Assembly (NCBI GenBank): GCA_944548615.1
Contig: OX155960.1
Span: 32,597,919 to 32,661,918, forward strand
DNA: 64,000 bases
Direction: 5' to 3'
Origin: Micropterix aruncella
Lineage: Eukaryota; Arthropoda; Insecta; Lepidoptera; Micropterigidae
This document shows, piece after piece, positions 20,659 to 32,053 of the stretch (the first letter of the stretch is position 1; every line of letters starts with the position of its first letter). The notes beneath the pieces were generated by a model. That model searched no databases and had not been told where the DNA came from. It saw only the letters and a program-made list of their open reading frames with translations. Both the position numbers and the translations under genes were made by a program.

Positions 20659-20659
20659 G

Positions 20660-21590
20660 GATTCAAGATCTCATTATTCTTGACTGAGTCCCGCTGACTA
20701 GTTAACTTGGAGGCTTTGGGTTATTCATGAATCATGACGCTCCATCCGTTAATTATTTTTTTTCAAACCTAATGAATTCCTATGGAGGACATTCACAGCT
20801 AAGATAACCAGTTTATTCCGCATTGATCCGTGGTGATGCCGCAGTAGTATCCTCTCTCTATTTTCGTGTGCCTCTTTCATAGTTGCATGTTTGCGCAGCG
20901 TCGATTGTCAGTCTGCCCATGTTGACAGAGGTATTCCCCGGACAACGACACCGCTCCGCGTACTAGACGAGGTGCTAGAGGTAAATCAACGAATTTACAA
21001 AGTAATTTAGTACATGACAAGTATTTAAATATTACACTTGTAAAACCTATGGAAGATTTTTATATAATAATTACATAGCATATACATGTTATACCGGATC
21101 TAGAATTACATATCTAGTAGATTATTATTATTCACAATACCTACTTAAGTGTATTATAACATAGTAATTATTATATTAGGTAAGAAGTTAGTGCTGAACC
21201 TGATCTCCGGCGAATTTTCTATATTCCATCGAATTTTCTTGTAAAATATCGTGACACTCCCAACGTAATGAAATAACATTATGTTTTAACATACGTATAG
21301 ACCACAGTCCGAGTTATATACGAAATCCTTGTTACAACATGCGTATTTCCGTGTATCACATCTTTATATTTTTCTCAGTGTAATATGGCATCATATTCTT
21401 GCATCATAATTCTCGAAGTCGACGCCCCGGTTGAATACTATAATTATTATGTATTATAGCAATTAGTATTAGATTAGTAATTAATATAGTAGCAGATAAC
21501 CAGCAGATAAGCGTTTTTTTGTATTCTTTCCGAATTGTTCATGTATTACCTAATAAGTTTTCCATAACACAGATTCGTGCATAAACAATG
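20660..21590. other. no gene; contains a fragment of the CACTG MITE family
   Basis: Positions 21240-21382 carry 'gtaatgaaataacattatgt', 'acgtatagaccacagtcc', 'acatgcgtatttccgtgta' and a terminal 'ctcagtgta', all shared with 59.4-59.56 kb. GC-richer sequence at 20.82-20.98 kb has no known motif. Confidence 0.5.
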
Positions 21591-21740
21591 GCTTTCAAGA
21601 CAAGTGGGCCAAATGGCCTTGCTACGTAGAAAAGACAACCGAGCAGCTCAAAGCATTTGAAGGTTAAGTCAACAATATGCTGGTCAACCCGTAGTGTTGG
21701 GTCGAAAATTAACTCAAGATCTCTAAAACTATATACCCTA
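21590..21740 (-). pseudogene. LINE RT relic (pre-thumb block)
   Basis: The minus strand reads 'VYSFRDLELIFDPTLRVDQH' and then 'FKCFELLGCLFYVARPFG'. This parallels the 'VKDLGV.FD..L.F..HI......A...LGF..R' block that follows the catalytic core in Jockey-type RTs. Only about 50 residues remain. Confidence 0.5.
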
Positions 21741-22400
21741 TTACTTTTATAATACTTACTAGTGATAGAATTTTGACTTCTGAATTATATAATGTAGTTT
21801 ATAAGCTACAATAACCCATTTTTGGAAGGCCTCTAGTTTGTTACGTAGGGTCTGCATGCGTGTTTGCCTTTCAACCCACAGAAGAGTGTGGAGCTTAGGT
21901 AGCACCTTGCCATTTGTATTCTGATGTACACTGATAGGTTACAATTGCAGAAAAGTTCCTTAAAGACTATATAAATACTAGAGCTATATTTTAAAAACAG
22001 CTTTTCTAAACGTTTTTGCCTCAACGTGTTTGTTTCTATTCAAGTTTGTCGTTGCTTCTGCTCGGGATCGAGGAGCTCGTTCGTGAACCACGAATAATGC
22101 GATTTGACTATTACAACTTAATCCATAGTCTAATAAGTTCATTTAAGCTAGTTTCATAGAAGATTTCATGAAATAAATATTTTTTGAATAAAAAAAGGAA
22201 TATTTTGCCCAGTGCGGAGGAAAGTTCTTTGAAATAAAACTTTCATCCAGTCTTTTTCGTATGTTAAAAAACACGTGATTATGAGCAAAATGCATTATTT
22301 TTTGTTAGTATTTTCGAAAAAAAGATCTTGGTAACCCGACCACAATCTGAGCCGGCAGCATGCAATTTATTATAGCTGAGAACTATTTTATTTGTTGATG
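21741..22400. other. no gene supported
   Basis: Short frames only; a possible further RT scrap ('LEAFQKW' on the minus strand near 21.83 kb) is too small to call. It is AT-rich towards 22.4 kb. Confidence 0.4.
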
Positions 22401-22419
22401 CAATCGGCGAGTAGGAGAC

Positions 22420-22950
22420 CGTATGCTCAAAAAAACGATGTGCGAGAAGTCGTGGTGCGCGAAAAACAACGGCGCGACGTGCGCGAGGATTCAAGGCATA
22501 CGAGAAAAAGAAGAAGTAAAAACAAGCAACAGCACGACGTGTGCGAGGAGTCAAGGCGTGCTAGAAAAGGACGACACGAAACGTGTAGCCTGCACCACGC
22601 GGCCTAGCGAGCGGTGGCGATGGCGCGATGTGCGGGAGTCAAGGCGTGCAAAATGCAGACGACGTGGGGCCGAACGTTCTTTACCACGCGGCCCAGGGAG
22701 CGACTTCGTGTCCTCCGACGAAACGGTTTCAGGTGGTCTGCTATACGAGCTATCGCGATGCAGTCCTGTCATCACCATCGGGGTCTCTAATGAAATGCAA
22801 TGTGTCAGATAGTACTTCTAATACCGAGAGCCACGATCTGATACGCTAAGCGAAGTGGTGGCCCAGGCTGGGATCGGCAAATCAACTGGCCGCCCGGTCG
22901 ACGCAGTGGTGGCCACAGAATTCACTTCGGAAGTCAAATTGCATCACGCC
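22420..22950 (+). repeat. GC-rich block with imperfect ~60-90 bp repeats
   Basis: The motif 'gacgtgcgcgaggattcaag' recurs as 'gacgtgtgcgaggagtcaag' about 60 bp on and as 'gatgtgcgggagtcaagg' about 90 bp later, followed by twin 'accacgcggccyag.gagcg' blocks. The composition differs sharply from the AT-rich surroundings. Overlapping frames on both strands result from the composition. Origin unknown; possibly part of a foreign or LTR-type element. Confidence 0.5.
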
Positions 22951-23610
22951 GTATTTATGCGTTGGAAAGTCCCTCTAGCATCTGGACTATACTCTGTTTC
23001 GGGCTGTTAATTATTTTTACTCCTAATATTTGGTCTTATCGCTCGTCTCTCCCAGTATAAATATTAAATAGTTGCGTAATCTTCACCCGATAAGAGTAAT
23101 TACAATTAAAAAATGTTGCATACCTGAAAATTATCATCGTGGTTTACGACGGTAAAATTATTAAAAACGGCGCCTTTCCTGCTATAAACTTGTCCGCTCT
23201 CTCTTTACGCTCCATGGTTTCCTTTTTTTTAATAAAAAACTGAGAAAAAACTAATTATGGTAACGTTCACCGTATCGTTAAAATATTTCTATGCATGCCA
23301 CAGGAGTCACTGCCATTCTCACTTAAAAATAATTGGGAGCATTTGACGAAAGTACATATGGAATTTGGAAATTCTTCATTGGGAGGCCAGTTTAGATGCT
23401 AGATAATATCGGGGTGTTGTGGTTTCCTTATACGAAGTAAGAAGCAGGCTACGTGAAAACAACATAATAATCCTATGAGAGTATCAAAAATAAATGTATT
23501 AATTTGCCATATAGAAAGTAAGTTCTAATTGCCAGGAGGATGAGGGAACTCCAGCTCCTCATTGGCAAGGTTGAGTATGGGAATATGGATTAAAGCTGAA
23601 CACCACAAAG
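22951..23610. other. no gene supported
   Basis: AT-rich, short frames only, no repeats recognised. Confidence 0.5.
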
Positions 23611-23613
23611 ACA

Positions 23614-23700
23614 CGGCCCGGTGGCATAGTGGTTAGGTCGCCTGATCCCGGGTTGGATTCCCGGCTGGGTTACCATTTTCCGTTGGGATAAAATTAACGG
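23614..23700 (+). mobile_element. tRNA-derived SINE head (A and B boxes)
   Basis: 'TGGCATAGTGG' at 23622-23632 is a good Pol III A box and 'GGTTGGATTCC' at 23651-23661 a near-consensus B box, followed by 'cggctgggttaccattttcc'. This is the familiar head of lepidopteran tRNA-related SINEs. Only 18 nt separate the boxes, less than in a tRNA, so the middle is deleted and it is not a functional tRNA gene. Confidence 0.65.
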
Positions 23701-23817
23701 AATTTCATTTCTGTCGATGTAATACAATAACATGGCATACATTTTACACGCACACATACATATAAATACGTTGAGGGAAGAGGTTGGTTGAAAGAGATTG
23801 TCGTATGACGGTAAACC

Positions 23818-23882
23818 CGCCCATTGTGAAATGTCACAATGAGCGGATTTACCGCCCATTGTGACATTTCACAATGGGCGGT
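23818..23882. repeat. two adjacent palindromes
   Basis: 23851-23882 is 'accgcccattgtg', six bases, then its exact inverse. 23818-23847 is a slightly diverged version of the same palindrome. Both lie downstream of the SINE head. Confidence 0.85.
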
Positions 23883-24004
23883 ACAAAATTCGATTCATGA
23901 TAACTAACAAGAGTTCGCATGTTTGCCAGCTGTGAAGCAGAATTGTCCATATATAAGTTTTTTAGCATTAACATCCAATTTGTTCTTACGACTGTATGTC
24001 TTAT

Positions 24005-24295
24005 GAAATACTAGTGGTATTACCCAGCGTTGCTCGTGTTATATCAGTCCTCAAATACCTATGAATACCAGTTTTCATGTCGATCGGTTGATCGGTATAA
24101 AAGTTGATGAGCTGCAGAGCCATCTAGTGGCAAGTTACAACAAAGCAAATCATACAAACCTTCTCCATGAAAAAAATACATATATGTGCCAACTTTCATG
24201 GTGATTGGTCAAACGGTTTCGGAGTCTATTAAGCTCGGACAAACAGGCAGATATACCAACATCCATTTATTTACATATAGATATTAAGATGCAAT
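24005..24295 (+). repeat. LINE 3'-end-like repeat
   Basis: Begins 'tactagtggtattacccagc' and includes 'tttcatggtgattggtcaaa', 'cggtttcggagtctat' and 'ggacaaacaggcaga'. These phrases are typical of RTE-like LINE 3' regions in Lepidoptera; a cousin lies at 34.87-34.99 kb. Confidence 0.5.
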
Positions 24296-24790
24296 TACTT
24301 ATTTGATTTTTGCACTACCCAGACAGTAACGGCTTTCCGGCAGTCTAGAATCACTTCTGTGTCGATCTCGGTCGTGAGTATGACGAGCAATGCAAAGCGG
24401 GTTTGCTTGAACTTGAACTGGGCCACCAAAGTGAAGATAAAGCCCACGGCAAGATCAACGAACGTGTTGCGCCCCACGCGGGCGGCATTAACATTGAAAC
24501 ATTAACATTGGGCGAAGGAGGCGTTATGTTCTCTGCCACAGTACACAGATACTGTATCTCTACTGTCTTTTATAACTCCATTAAACTGAAACAATGCGGT
24601 TGTTTGATTAGCAATCGACATCAATTCACTGTTAGAATGGCTATGACGAAGTAAAGTTTCATCAGATAGCGATGTAATACGGCTTACTAATGTCACCAAC
24701 TAACTGCCTTTAAGTAATAATGTTATTACAGGTTGAGTTTTAATTAACCGGCTTTCTTGAAGTGGGTGAACCAGTACGAGCAAAAAAACA
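24296..24790. other. no gene supported
   Basis: Four overlapping frames of 60-83 codons on both strands, no domain. The block is GC-richer than average and may be remains of a transposon gene. Confidence 0.35.
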
Positions 24791-24794
24791 ACTT

Positions 24795-24885
24795 TTAACC
24801 CCTTGAGCGGCAAACGGGACAATTGTCCCACAATTGAAATTACCGTAGAGCGGCAAAGGGGACATCTGTCCCAGCCGAGATCGGC
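24795..24885 (+). mobile_element. single end of a TTAA-type element
   Basis: TTAA at 24795-24798 is followed by 'CCCCTTGAGCGGCAAACGGG', and a second 'gagcggcaaaggggacatc' follows. It resembles the left end of the 9.1-kb MITE (TTAA-CCCCTTGAG plus internal repeat). No matching right end with TTAA was found nearby, so it appears truncated. Confidence 0.4.
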
Positions 24886-25785
24886 GCCGATGTTTTCCAA
24901 TTATTTACCCTTGATACCTCACATAAATCATACGGCCTGTGGTATGTGCGAAAAGAGGAGAAGATTCTCTGTCGTTAACTAGTTGGTTCATTATTTTTCA
25001 TACAGTCGCCATTTTTTAGTCTATGATTGAACCAAACCAAACCAAAAACTTCAATAGTCATGTTGATTTTCAACACCGAATATTTTTTTATTTTTGTATG
25101 GGTATAAGTAAAACGAAGTCATAGGTTGAATGAAGCATATTATAATTATTATAAAAGTATTCACAATTTCTTGCATAGGGTGATTTATTTCCAGAAAAAT
25201 ATAGAAATGTTGGACAAGGCAGTTTTTTCTGTACCACAACTTTGACAGATAATTCTGAATAATGCTTATTGCTTTACAAAACGACGTTACACGTATCTAA
25301 TAGCAAATTTCAACGGGAACATAAAACAGGTCTTTTTTATACGATCCGTATAGTAGTTTCGGAGTAATCGTCGTTTTCCTGAAACGCTATATTTTTGTTG
25401 TGACGTAATCTTCTTCGCGTTCTCTAAGAGAAACTACAATTCAGCGCTCGAGGTATTAATAAAAAATGTGGAAAAAAGTGAAAAGAAGTTCTTTTTTTTT
25501 AAGCTTCAATGTTTTATATTTTGGTAATCAGTATATAAATCGCTGAATGCGCTGCGTCATCTAGCGGTAAGCTAGTTGGCGCAGCGCGCGTAACGTTTGT
25601 CAAACTTTTTTCATAAGTCATATCGTTCAAATTTACAAAAAAAAAAAGTTTTCCCACATTTTTTCTATTAAAAGTTGCTTACCAGCTTGTACTGATTCAC
25701 TCACTTCAAGGATTCCGGTTAATTTAAACTCAGTCTGTATACATATCGGAGATGTCGGCAATAGTGAGGAAACTTACGTATGTTT
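24886..25785. other. no gene supported
   Basis: AT-rich, short frames, one GC-richer patch at 25.55-25.60 kb. Nothing recognised. Confidence 0.5.
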
Positions 25786-25789
25786 TCAA

Positions 25790-26060
25790 AGATCGTAGAA
25801 TATCCTGAACCAAAAGATACTTAAGATGGTTTACTTTGCCCTGTGTAAATCCACCCTACCCTACGGTACGATCCGGTGGAGAGCTGCAATGAAAATTCAC
25901 ATTTAGCACTTGGTCAAAGCTCAAAAACTGATTATGAAAATTATAAAGAGAAAACCTTGGATGCTCTCTACAAAGAATATAATGTGCTGGAGCGGCGCTC
26001 TGTCAGTATCAAACTAAACTAGGTAACGCAACTAGAAGAACCCAGCGAAGAATCTGCGCG
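25790..26060 (+). pseudogene. LINE RT thumb relic
   Basis: The plus strand reads 'FALCKSTLPYGTIRW', 'LVKAQKLIMKIIKRKPW' and, after a shift, 'LYKEYNVLERRSVS'. The order matches the Jockey-type thumb 'YYALCQS.L.YGI..WGG' then 'L.K.Q+..LK.....+..' then 'LY.E..VL..R'. At least two frame changes break it. Confidence 0.5.
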
Positions 26061-26500
26061 CGGCAATCTCATACTTATTATTTTAGATGTCCTCCGAATG
26101 CACCACTGTTATGCAGACATTTTGTGTAGATAGCCCCCAGGATATCGAAGAGCTACAAATGTATTTGCCTAGTCCTAATTTTAGCTTTGAAAGATTTCTG
26201 GTCGAAACATGACACTCGGCAAAATATCCGGAGATTGATACATCCGGAAAGTTTTTATTATTTATAATATTTATAATATTCGTCCATCCATCTCAATCAC
26301 CGAAGAGCCCTTAGATCAGTGTGGCATGGAAGAATTATGATTTTTTTATGGCATTATGCAAAAAAGTATATCTGCTAAAAATGTCACTTAGAGCAGTCTG
26401 GCTCCAAGGTCGTCCATGAGCCACTAACATGGCACTCGGTTGACATACATGATAGCTGAACAAGAATAATAATTTTAAAAATTAAGAAACCCGACAGCTG
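26061..26500. other. no gene supported
   Basis: Short frames only. A 'tttataatatttataatatt' microduplication is visible near 26260. Confidence 0.5.
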
Positions 26501-27440
26501 TTATAAAAGTGAACTATTGTATTTATAATTATTAGAAACAATTTGTTCGCGCAGAAACGTACGTTTTTAGAGAATAAAGTTATTCGTTGAAACAATATTC
26601 AATTTATGGATGCTCCGTTACGGACTCTTTTTTTAAATTGAAATATAATCCAAGATATACCAAAATCGGTTTATTAATTATAAATAAATAAATAGCATTA
26701 ATAGTAATAGGATAATACATGAGAAAATAATGCTACAAAAGTGCGATGGCAACCCCGCGAGGCACTAAAATTACATTTTAAAATAAATTTGACGCGTGTT
26801 ATCTCTACAAACATCCAGTGCTTAAAGACGAATGCGCAGTCTGTGAGTCAGTCGATGGGCCTTATCCAAGGCCCAAGTCGCCTTCCGCTGGGCAATTGGC
26901 CCTTAGCGGGGCTTCACGTGAGCCGGTATTGACTCGGCATATAACACCCGGAATAATGTATCAATTCAACAATAAATACTACACACTTATGAATCGATTC
27001 AAGCGTTAAAAAGTTATGGTGGAATAAAGAAACATAAAACGATTTTTTATTAAATATTTGTGGTTTATATATTTATCCGTATAGATACATGTATATAGAT
27101 ACATTCGGAGATATAGATACATTCGGAGATATATACACATAGATATATAGATACATGTATATGGATACATAGATACATTCGGAATGTACTCAATCAGACT
27201 TCATTTGAATACTAAAAACGATATATTTGTCTTAATTTATTAATATTTGGACATTTAGACAATTATTCATTTGACATTTGGATAATTAAAGTACCCTATG
27301 ACACTCGGGATGACATAATGATTGTAACACACTTCTAAATCGGTTCAAGCGTTTATAAGTTATGGTAGAATAAAGAAACGGAAAACATAAATTCATGAAC
27401 GCTGGACACATTGCACTCCTTTTTGTTGGGCAGTCGTGTA
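26500..27440 (+). repeat. dispersed repeat family A, copy 2, with internal insertions
   Basis: It shares with copy 1 the start ('attattagaaa', 'gttcgc', 'gaataaagtt') and end ('gacactcgggatgacataat', 'ttatggtagaataaagaaac', 'cactcctttttgttggg'). It carries extra sequence at about 26630-27000, including a GC-rich part, and a GATA/GATACA microsatellite at 27085-27180. Confidence 0.65.
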
Positions 27441-27806
27441 ATAAAAAATATTTTGTAATGGACTTTATTTAGCACGATTTTAAGTTTGTGGGGCGATGCG
27501 GTGGCGCGCAGATTCTCAGTGGATTACTCTCTCGCCTAGGTAGAAAGTTGATAGCCCACGCCATCGTTGCCATGCTAAGATAAACTACGCCTTGCGCAAG
27601 TACCTCACGATCAATTTGACGTGGGTGACTCTTCCGGCGCACAGAGGACCGGCTAGAACAAGCCAAGCGAACGAAACTATTTTCGAGGCGGACGAGTAAT
27701 TTCCGTTCGAAAGGATTTTTTGTAGAAATAAAAAATAATTTGCGAAATTTAAAACGTTTTTAATAAACTTCTCAAAAAATAATAACAGTCCCTATTAGAA
27801 ACATAC
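27441..27806. other. no gene supported
   Basis: A 65-codon minus-strand frame at 27469-27666 lies in a GC-richer patch but shows no motif. Confidence 0.45.
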
Positions 27807-27923
27807 TCTATATATATAAATAAAAATGAAATGCTCTCGGTGGAACTGGAAAAACTTTTTGATCGCATCGATTTAAGCGACGATTCGCTTGCAGAATGAC
27901 ATTGCACTTGCACTTGCATCACC

Positions 27924-28082
27924 AGGATTGCAGATACGTTGTTGGAAGGCGGACGAACAGCTCATTCAACACTCAAGTTGCCGTTGAATATTCAAATCAA
28001 TGTAACTCCAACTTGCAATCTTTCGAAGAACTGTGCAATGGCCTAAGTTTTGCAGCAATGCAAATCGATCGTTTGGGATTGG
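27924..28082 (+). pseudogene. Helitron helicase (PIF1-like) fragment
   Basis: In frame from 27924 the sequence reads 'TLLEGGRTAHSTLKLPLNIQ' then 'VTPTCNLSKN', one stop, then 'VLQQCKSIVWD'. This is the segment just after the Walker A loop of Helitron helicases (GGRTAHS.FKLPL ... CNISK ... VWDE). The Walker A and the DE of Walker B are lost. The fragment lies inside the Helitron ends, so it is a decayed internal deletion copy of an autonomous parent. Confidence 0.8.
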
Positions 28083-28088
28083 AAGGGG

Positions 28089-28215
28089 ATTTTAGGGAGG
28101 AGTGGAGTTTGTGGAGGAAGGATTAGAGGGGAGGTTGGTGGTGGGGGAGTTAGGGGGGTAGATTTTGGAGGGGGGATGAAGGGTTTGACGCGTGGGGGAA
28201 GGGGGGGGGGGTTGT
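28089..28215 (+). repeat. G-rich tract inside the Helitron
   Basis: Several runs of four or more G occur within about 125 bp (for example 28141-28150 and 28199-28211). The tract abruptly replaces the helicase coding sequence. It has G-quadruplex potential on the plus strand. Confidence 0.7.
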
Positions 28216-28369
28216 CTGATTGCCGGGAAATTCTTGGGATGACACAACCGATTTATTACTTTGTTTACATATTCCAATATCTTTTCACAGATTCACAAAA
28301 TGATCACAAACCAATTTATTGAAATTTGGACTGGACAACGTCTGTCACGTCAGCTAGTTAATATAATAA

Positions 28370-28900
28370 ATATACATTCAGTAATATATACACAGCATAT
28401 ACAATATACACAAAATGTATACGACTTGTTCACTAAAAGACTATTCGTTCTCAGAATCATATTGTGTAGAATCATCTACAGTATTTAGGTATATCGCTCA
28501 TTACCTATGCCATGCAGTTGGTAGATGTCCCTAGAAGAAAATATATGTAAAATACAGTTGCAACAAGCTGCAGACAAAATGCTATTATAATGAATAACAT
28601 TAAATTCACTACCATTTATTGTGACGTACGAAAACATACAAAACAAGATGTTAGGTATTAAATATTTACATCATTGTCATTTATCATTAGTAATTATTTT
28701 AGTATTACGCCATATCTATGGCGTAATACTAAAATATTAGGTATAACGCCATATATTTGGCGATATACCTAAATACTGTAGATGATTCTTCACAATATAA
28801 TTCTGAGAACTAATAGTCTTCTATTATATTGTATATGCTTTCTATATGTATATTTTTATGCATATCTAACTAGATCTTCTCGGTCTAGTTAGATATGCGA
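28370..28900. repeat. foldback cluster of nested palindromes
   Basis: About 57 bp at 28441-28497 recur inverted at 28761-28818 ('tctacagtatttaggtatat' and its inverse are landmarks). Inside is a palindrome with perfect 20-bp arms (28695-28714 and 28717-28736, two-base centre). A third, with 15-bp arms, is at 28860-28898 ('gcatatctaactaga' and inverse). Probably foldback-type MITEs; no coding. Confidence 0.8.
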
Positions 28901-30810
28901 TGAACAAGCTACCTTGATAACTGACGTGTTTAGTGTCCCGCTGAATACCCACTAAATTTTAGTAACATTACGGTAGGCGTTAATTGTTAAACATATGCAT
29001 CTAAAAAATACTAAATTAAAAATATAAAAATACACTCAAAAATACTATAGGGTATTTTTACCTTTACCCTATATGAGAGTAGTTAAATCTGAGTACGTAC
29101 ATAATACTTTCATTCTCCTCTATCTTCCATAATAAAATAACACCTCAAAACTTTAAAACTACGTGAATAGAACGTACTTTCGGCGCAGCCGCAACGAAAG
29201 ACTAGCCGAGGTAATTAATGAGCGTCGCATTAATGACTGATCGAGTAATCGAAATAATTGAGCATCGTTTCAATATCTACTACGTCAGAACTAGACTAAC
29301 AGTTACAACTTTTTATAAATGGACAGGGTAGAATGTCCACAAATGGTTTTTAAGGTTTTTAAGGCATTAGAAATTTATCGACTTAATTAAGTCCCGCTAG
29401 ATATGCAATCCGGCCCTATGTGCGGCGGGCTCGCTTTCCAAACCGATGCTCTCCGGATCATATCTGATGCCTTCTTGACAGCCTGTCATGATTCATTACG
29501 TCACAGCCTCGCTGACAATGGATCCGTTACATTTTTTGAGTCCGTTCGAGTGGGTGAAGAAATGGTTTTGTTAGAGAGGCACTGAGAGGGTTAGCGCTCT
29601 TCCTTATCTTTAACCTTTACCTTGGCAGCCTTTTTGTCTCTATGTGGCGTGACGATCACGAGGGTAATCCCTACTTTGCTGACAGCAGCACGGCAATGTC
29701 ATTCCGTACCACTGTCACATACATACAATATACCGAGTGCGAATTCGTCAGAGCCTGCCTAATTTACTTTAGGATTAAGGCGACGATGTAGGTAAATTTC
29801 GAAAATTACATTCTTTGGCAATTTTTGAACAGTCATACTGAAATAACTGATGATGATAGCCAACAAAACAAAAATATCGTAACTCACAGTACCTTTCTTA
29901 AGTAGATAGCTATTTCAGATTTTTTTTAAAGTATTGGAAAATTGAGGAAAATAATTAAATCTGGGAGCTATACAGGAAATTTTCATTTTAGAGCATTTTT
30001 TGAAACGTGCCTCACACTAAACTGCACGATCAAGAAACTCAAAAAAAATACTACGGCATTTTAACAATAGTTGTAAAGACGAATGCTTTCGCATGAATTT
30101 AAAAAAATAAGTTTTTCTTGTTAAAAAAAATATATAAAAAGTGTAACTTTCATCCATATTCACTCTTAAATATTACTTATTACTGTGTGTTTTTTTTCAA
30201 GTTTGTTTTTTTTTACATAAACTATGTACAATAAACTTATAGTACTGACGATAATTTTTTTCAAATAAAATATCAGTATATTTTAAAAATAATATTTTGC
30301 AGAGCCCGTTTATATTATTTTTGTCATACAATGAGATGAGCGCGCTCTTCTCGCGACGACGCGCTGGCATTCAAAATGCCGCAAGCGACATTGGGTCAAT
30401 ATGGTTCTTATGTGGGGATCAATTACTGATTCAAATGGCATAACAGCCAACCTTTAATAGTGAAATGTTATTGGCTCTTAGAAACGTGGTTCATTTCGGC
30501 TTCGAAGGCCGACATATGCGGTTGCGTTCGCGACGCTCTGTTTCATGACTTATTATTACCAAATTGACATTTCGATGGATCGGAGAGTGAAAGTAAAAAA
30601 ATATCGGTTTTAGATGGCTATTTCACCGTGTAAATGAAAGAGGTTTAAAAACATGATAAATCATATGTTGAAAAAAAGAAACAATAATAACTAAAATAAT
30701 ATTTATTTATTTTTTTATTTTTTTTTAATTTACAATATTACTTTTTTTTAATAAAAAGTGTTCATTTATTTGATAACAATGTTTCTTTATGTATAAAAAC
30801 AAAAAAAATA
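28901..30810. other. no gene supported
   Basis: 29.39-29.75 kb is GC-richer and holds a 60-codon plus-strand frame (29403-29585) without a known motif. 29.8-30.3 kb and 30.6-30.8 kb are A/T-run rich. 30.33-30.55 kb is a GC-richer patch. No RNA gene or repeat recognised here. Confidence 0.4.
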
Positions 30811-30812
30811 TA

Positions 30813-30886
30813 TACATAGCGGTAGGTTTTGAACCTACGACCGGTGTGATCTTATGCGAGTTTAAAACAAGTGCGCCACTTCAGCT
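30813..30886 (-). repeat. tRNA-like sequence
   Basis: On the minus strand 'gtaggttcaaaacctac' (30838-30822) forms a perfect five-base-pair T arm and carries a consensus-like B box (GGTTCAAAACC). Upstream is 'gaagtggcgcac', a weak A box. Acceptor ends do not pair convincingly and the anticodon arm is unclear, so this looks like a tRNA pseudogene or SINE head rather than a working gene. Confidence 0.4.
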
Positions 30887-32053
30887 TGCTTCCTGCGAGT
30901 CAAAATGTGTGTTTATAAGGGGACAGTAAATAATGCCAATACATTTGAGCCATATGACAGAGCTATACACCATATATAAATATAATATACAATTAGGCTA
31001 CGATTCTGACCGTTCTAATATAGAAAACCGTCAGATAGGCAGAATTGTAATTTAAAAAACAAAACGTAGGTATCTACTTTTTAAAAGCTTTTATTCAACT
31101 TGTAATGTCTGTGAAAAAAAATCTAAAAATGCGAAGAAATATTACATCAGCAGTAGCTTACAATAAATGTCAAAACTTTTCAATTGATGAGAAAATTGAT
31201 TGCCTGTATAATGACATTTTGAACGCCCCGATAGATGCATTTGGAAACCATGATAAATGTAGAAGTTTTTAAAATTGTTTGTCGGAAAATGAAACACTGG
31301 ATGCAATGAGTTGTTTGATGGGTGACATTATTTGGGAAAGAATACGTTACATAACAACGTAGGTAGCAATACATGCAAGAAGCCTAATTCATGATGTAGA
31401 TAGTAATGTTCTCGAAAGGTTTAACGGCATCATTGCAAAATTTATTGGTGGTAAGAGGACAAATTACATCCAAAAGCAGTCTTACCAAGCGCGATGTAAT
31501 GCGGCAGTTATATCATTTAATACAAAACAGCCACTGTCAAGATTACATAAAAAATATATAGGCAAAAGTCCCTATGGCAGGATATCAAAAGTGGAATAAA
31601 GAAGACAGAGGCATTTAAGTAAATCCATTCTTTATAAAAGAAATAAAAGCAGAAAGTTTTTAAGCTATTGCATAGCTTTTATCGCGGGCGCCAGCGCGGC
31701 GACCGAATGTAGAAATTTCTTAACGAAAATTAATGATTTTAAACTGATAATTACGTCTAAACGAGTACTGCTTACGATTCGAAAAAAATATATGTTAAAC
31801 AAGAACATTTTCGTAATATTCTTAGCTTTGAATATTTTAGATTTTGTTTATATTACATAGTGTAATTAATTTGTAAAATTAGGTCTAACCGAACACAAAA
31901 ACGACTACTACGCAAATACTATCTGGCGTATTATTATGAAACCTGCACCATTTTAAAGATAATTTAATTATCTATCTTTTTATCTACGAATGTTTTCGAA
32001 TTGTCGAAGAATAATATCCGTTTGTTTGCTTTATTGAATAAAATTCGTGCGCG

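Larger units (their letters stand above)
27807..28357 (+). mobile_element. non-autonomous Helitron
   Basis: The 5' end 'TCTATATATATAAATAAAA' and the 3' end 'CGTCTGTCACGTCAGCTAG' followed by T match the ends of a well-known lepidopteran Helitron type (TC start, CTAG end, host T after it, small GACA/TGTC stem near the end). It is 551 bp and keeps a helicase scrap and a very G-rich segment. The base before TC is C, not the usual A. Confidence 0.75.

Noticed and set aside
22423..22812. 129-codon plus-strand frame in the GC-rich block
   Set aside because: Overlaps two other frames and an antisense frame, all produced by repeated GC-rich motifs.
23614..23700. Functional tRNA gene
   Set aside because: Only 18 nt between A and B boxes; no complete cloverleaf.
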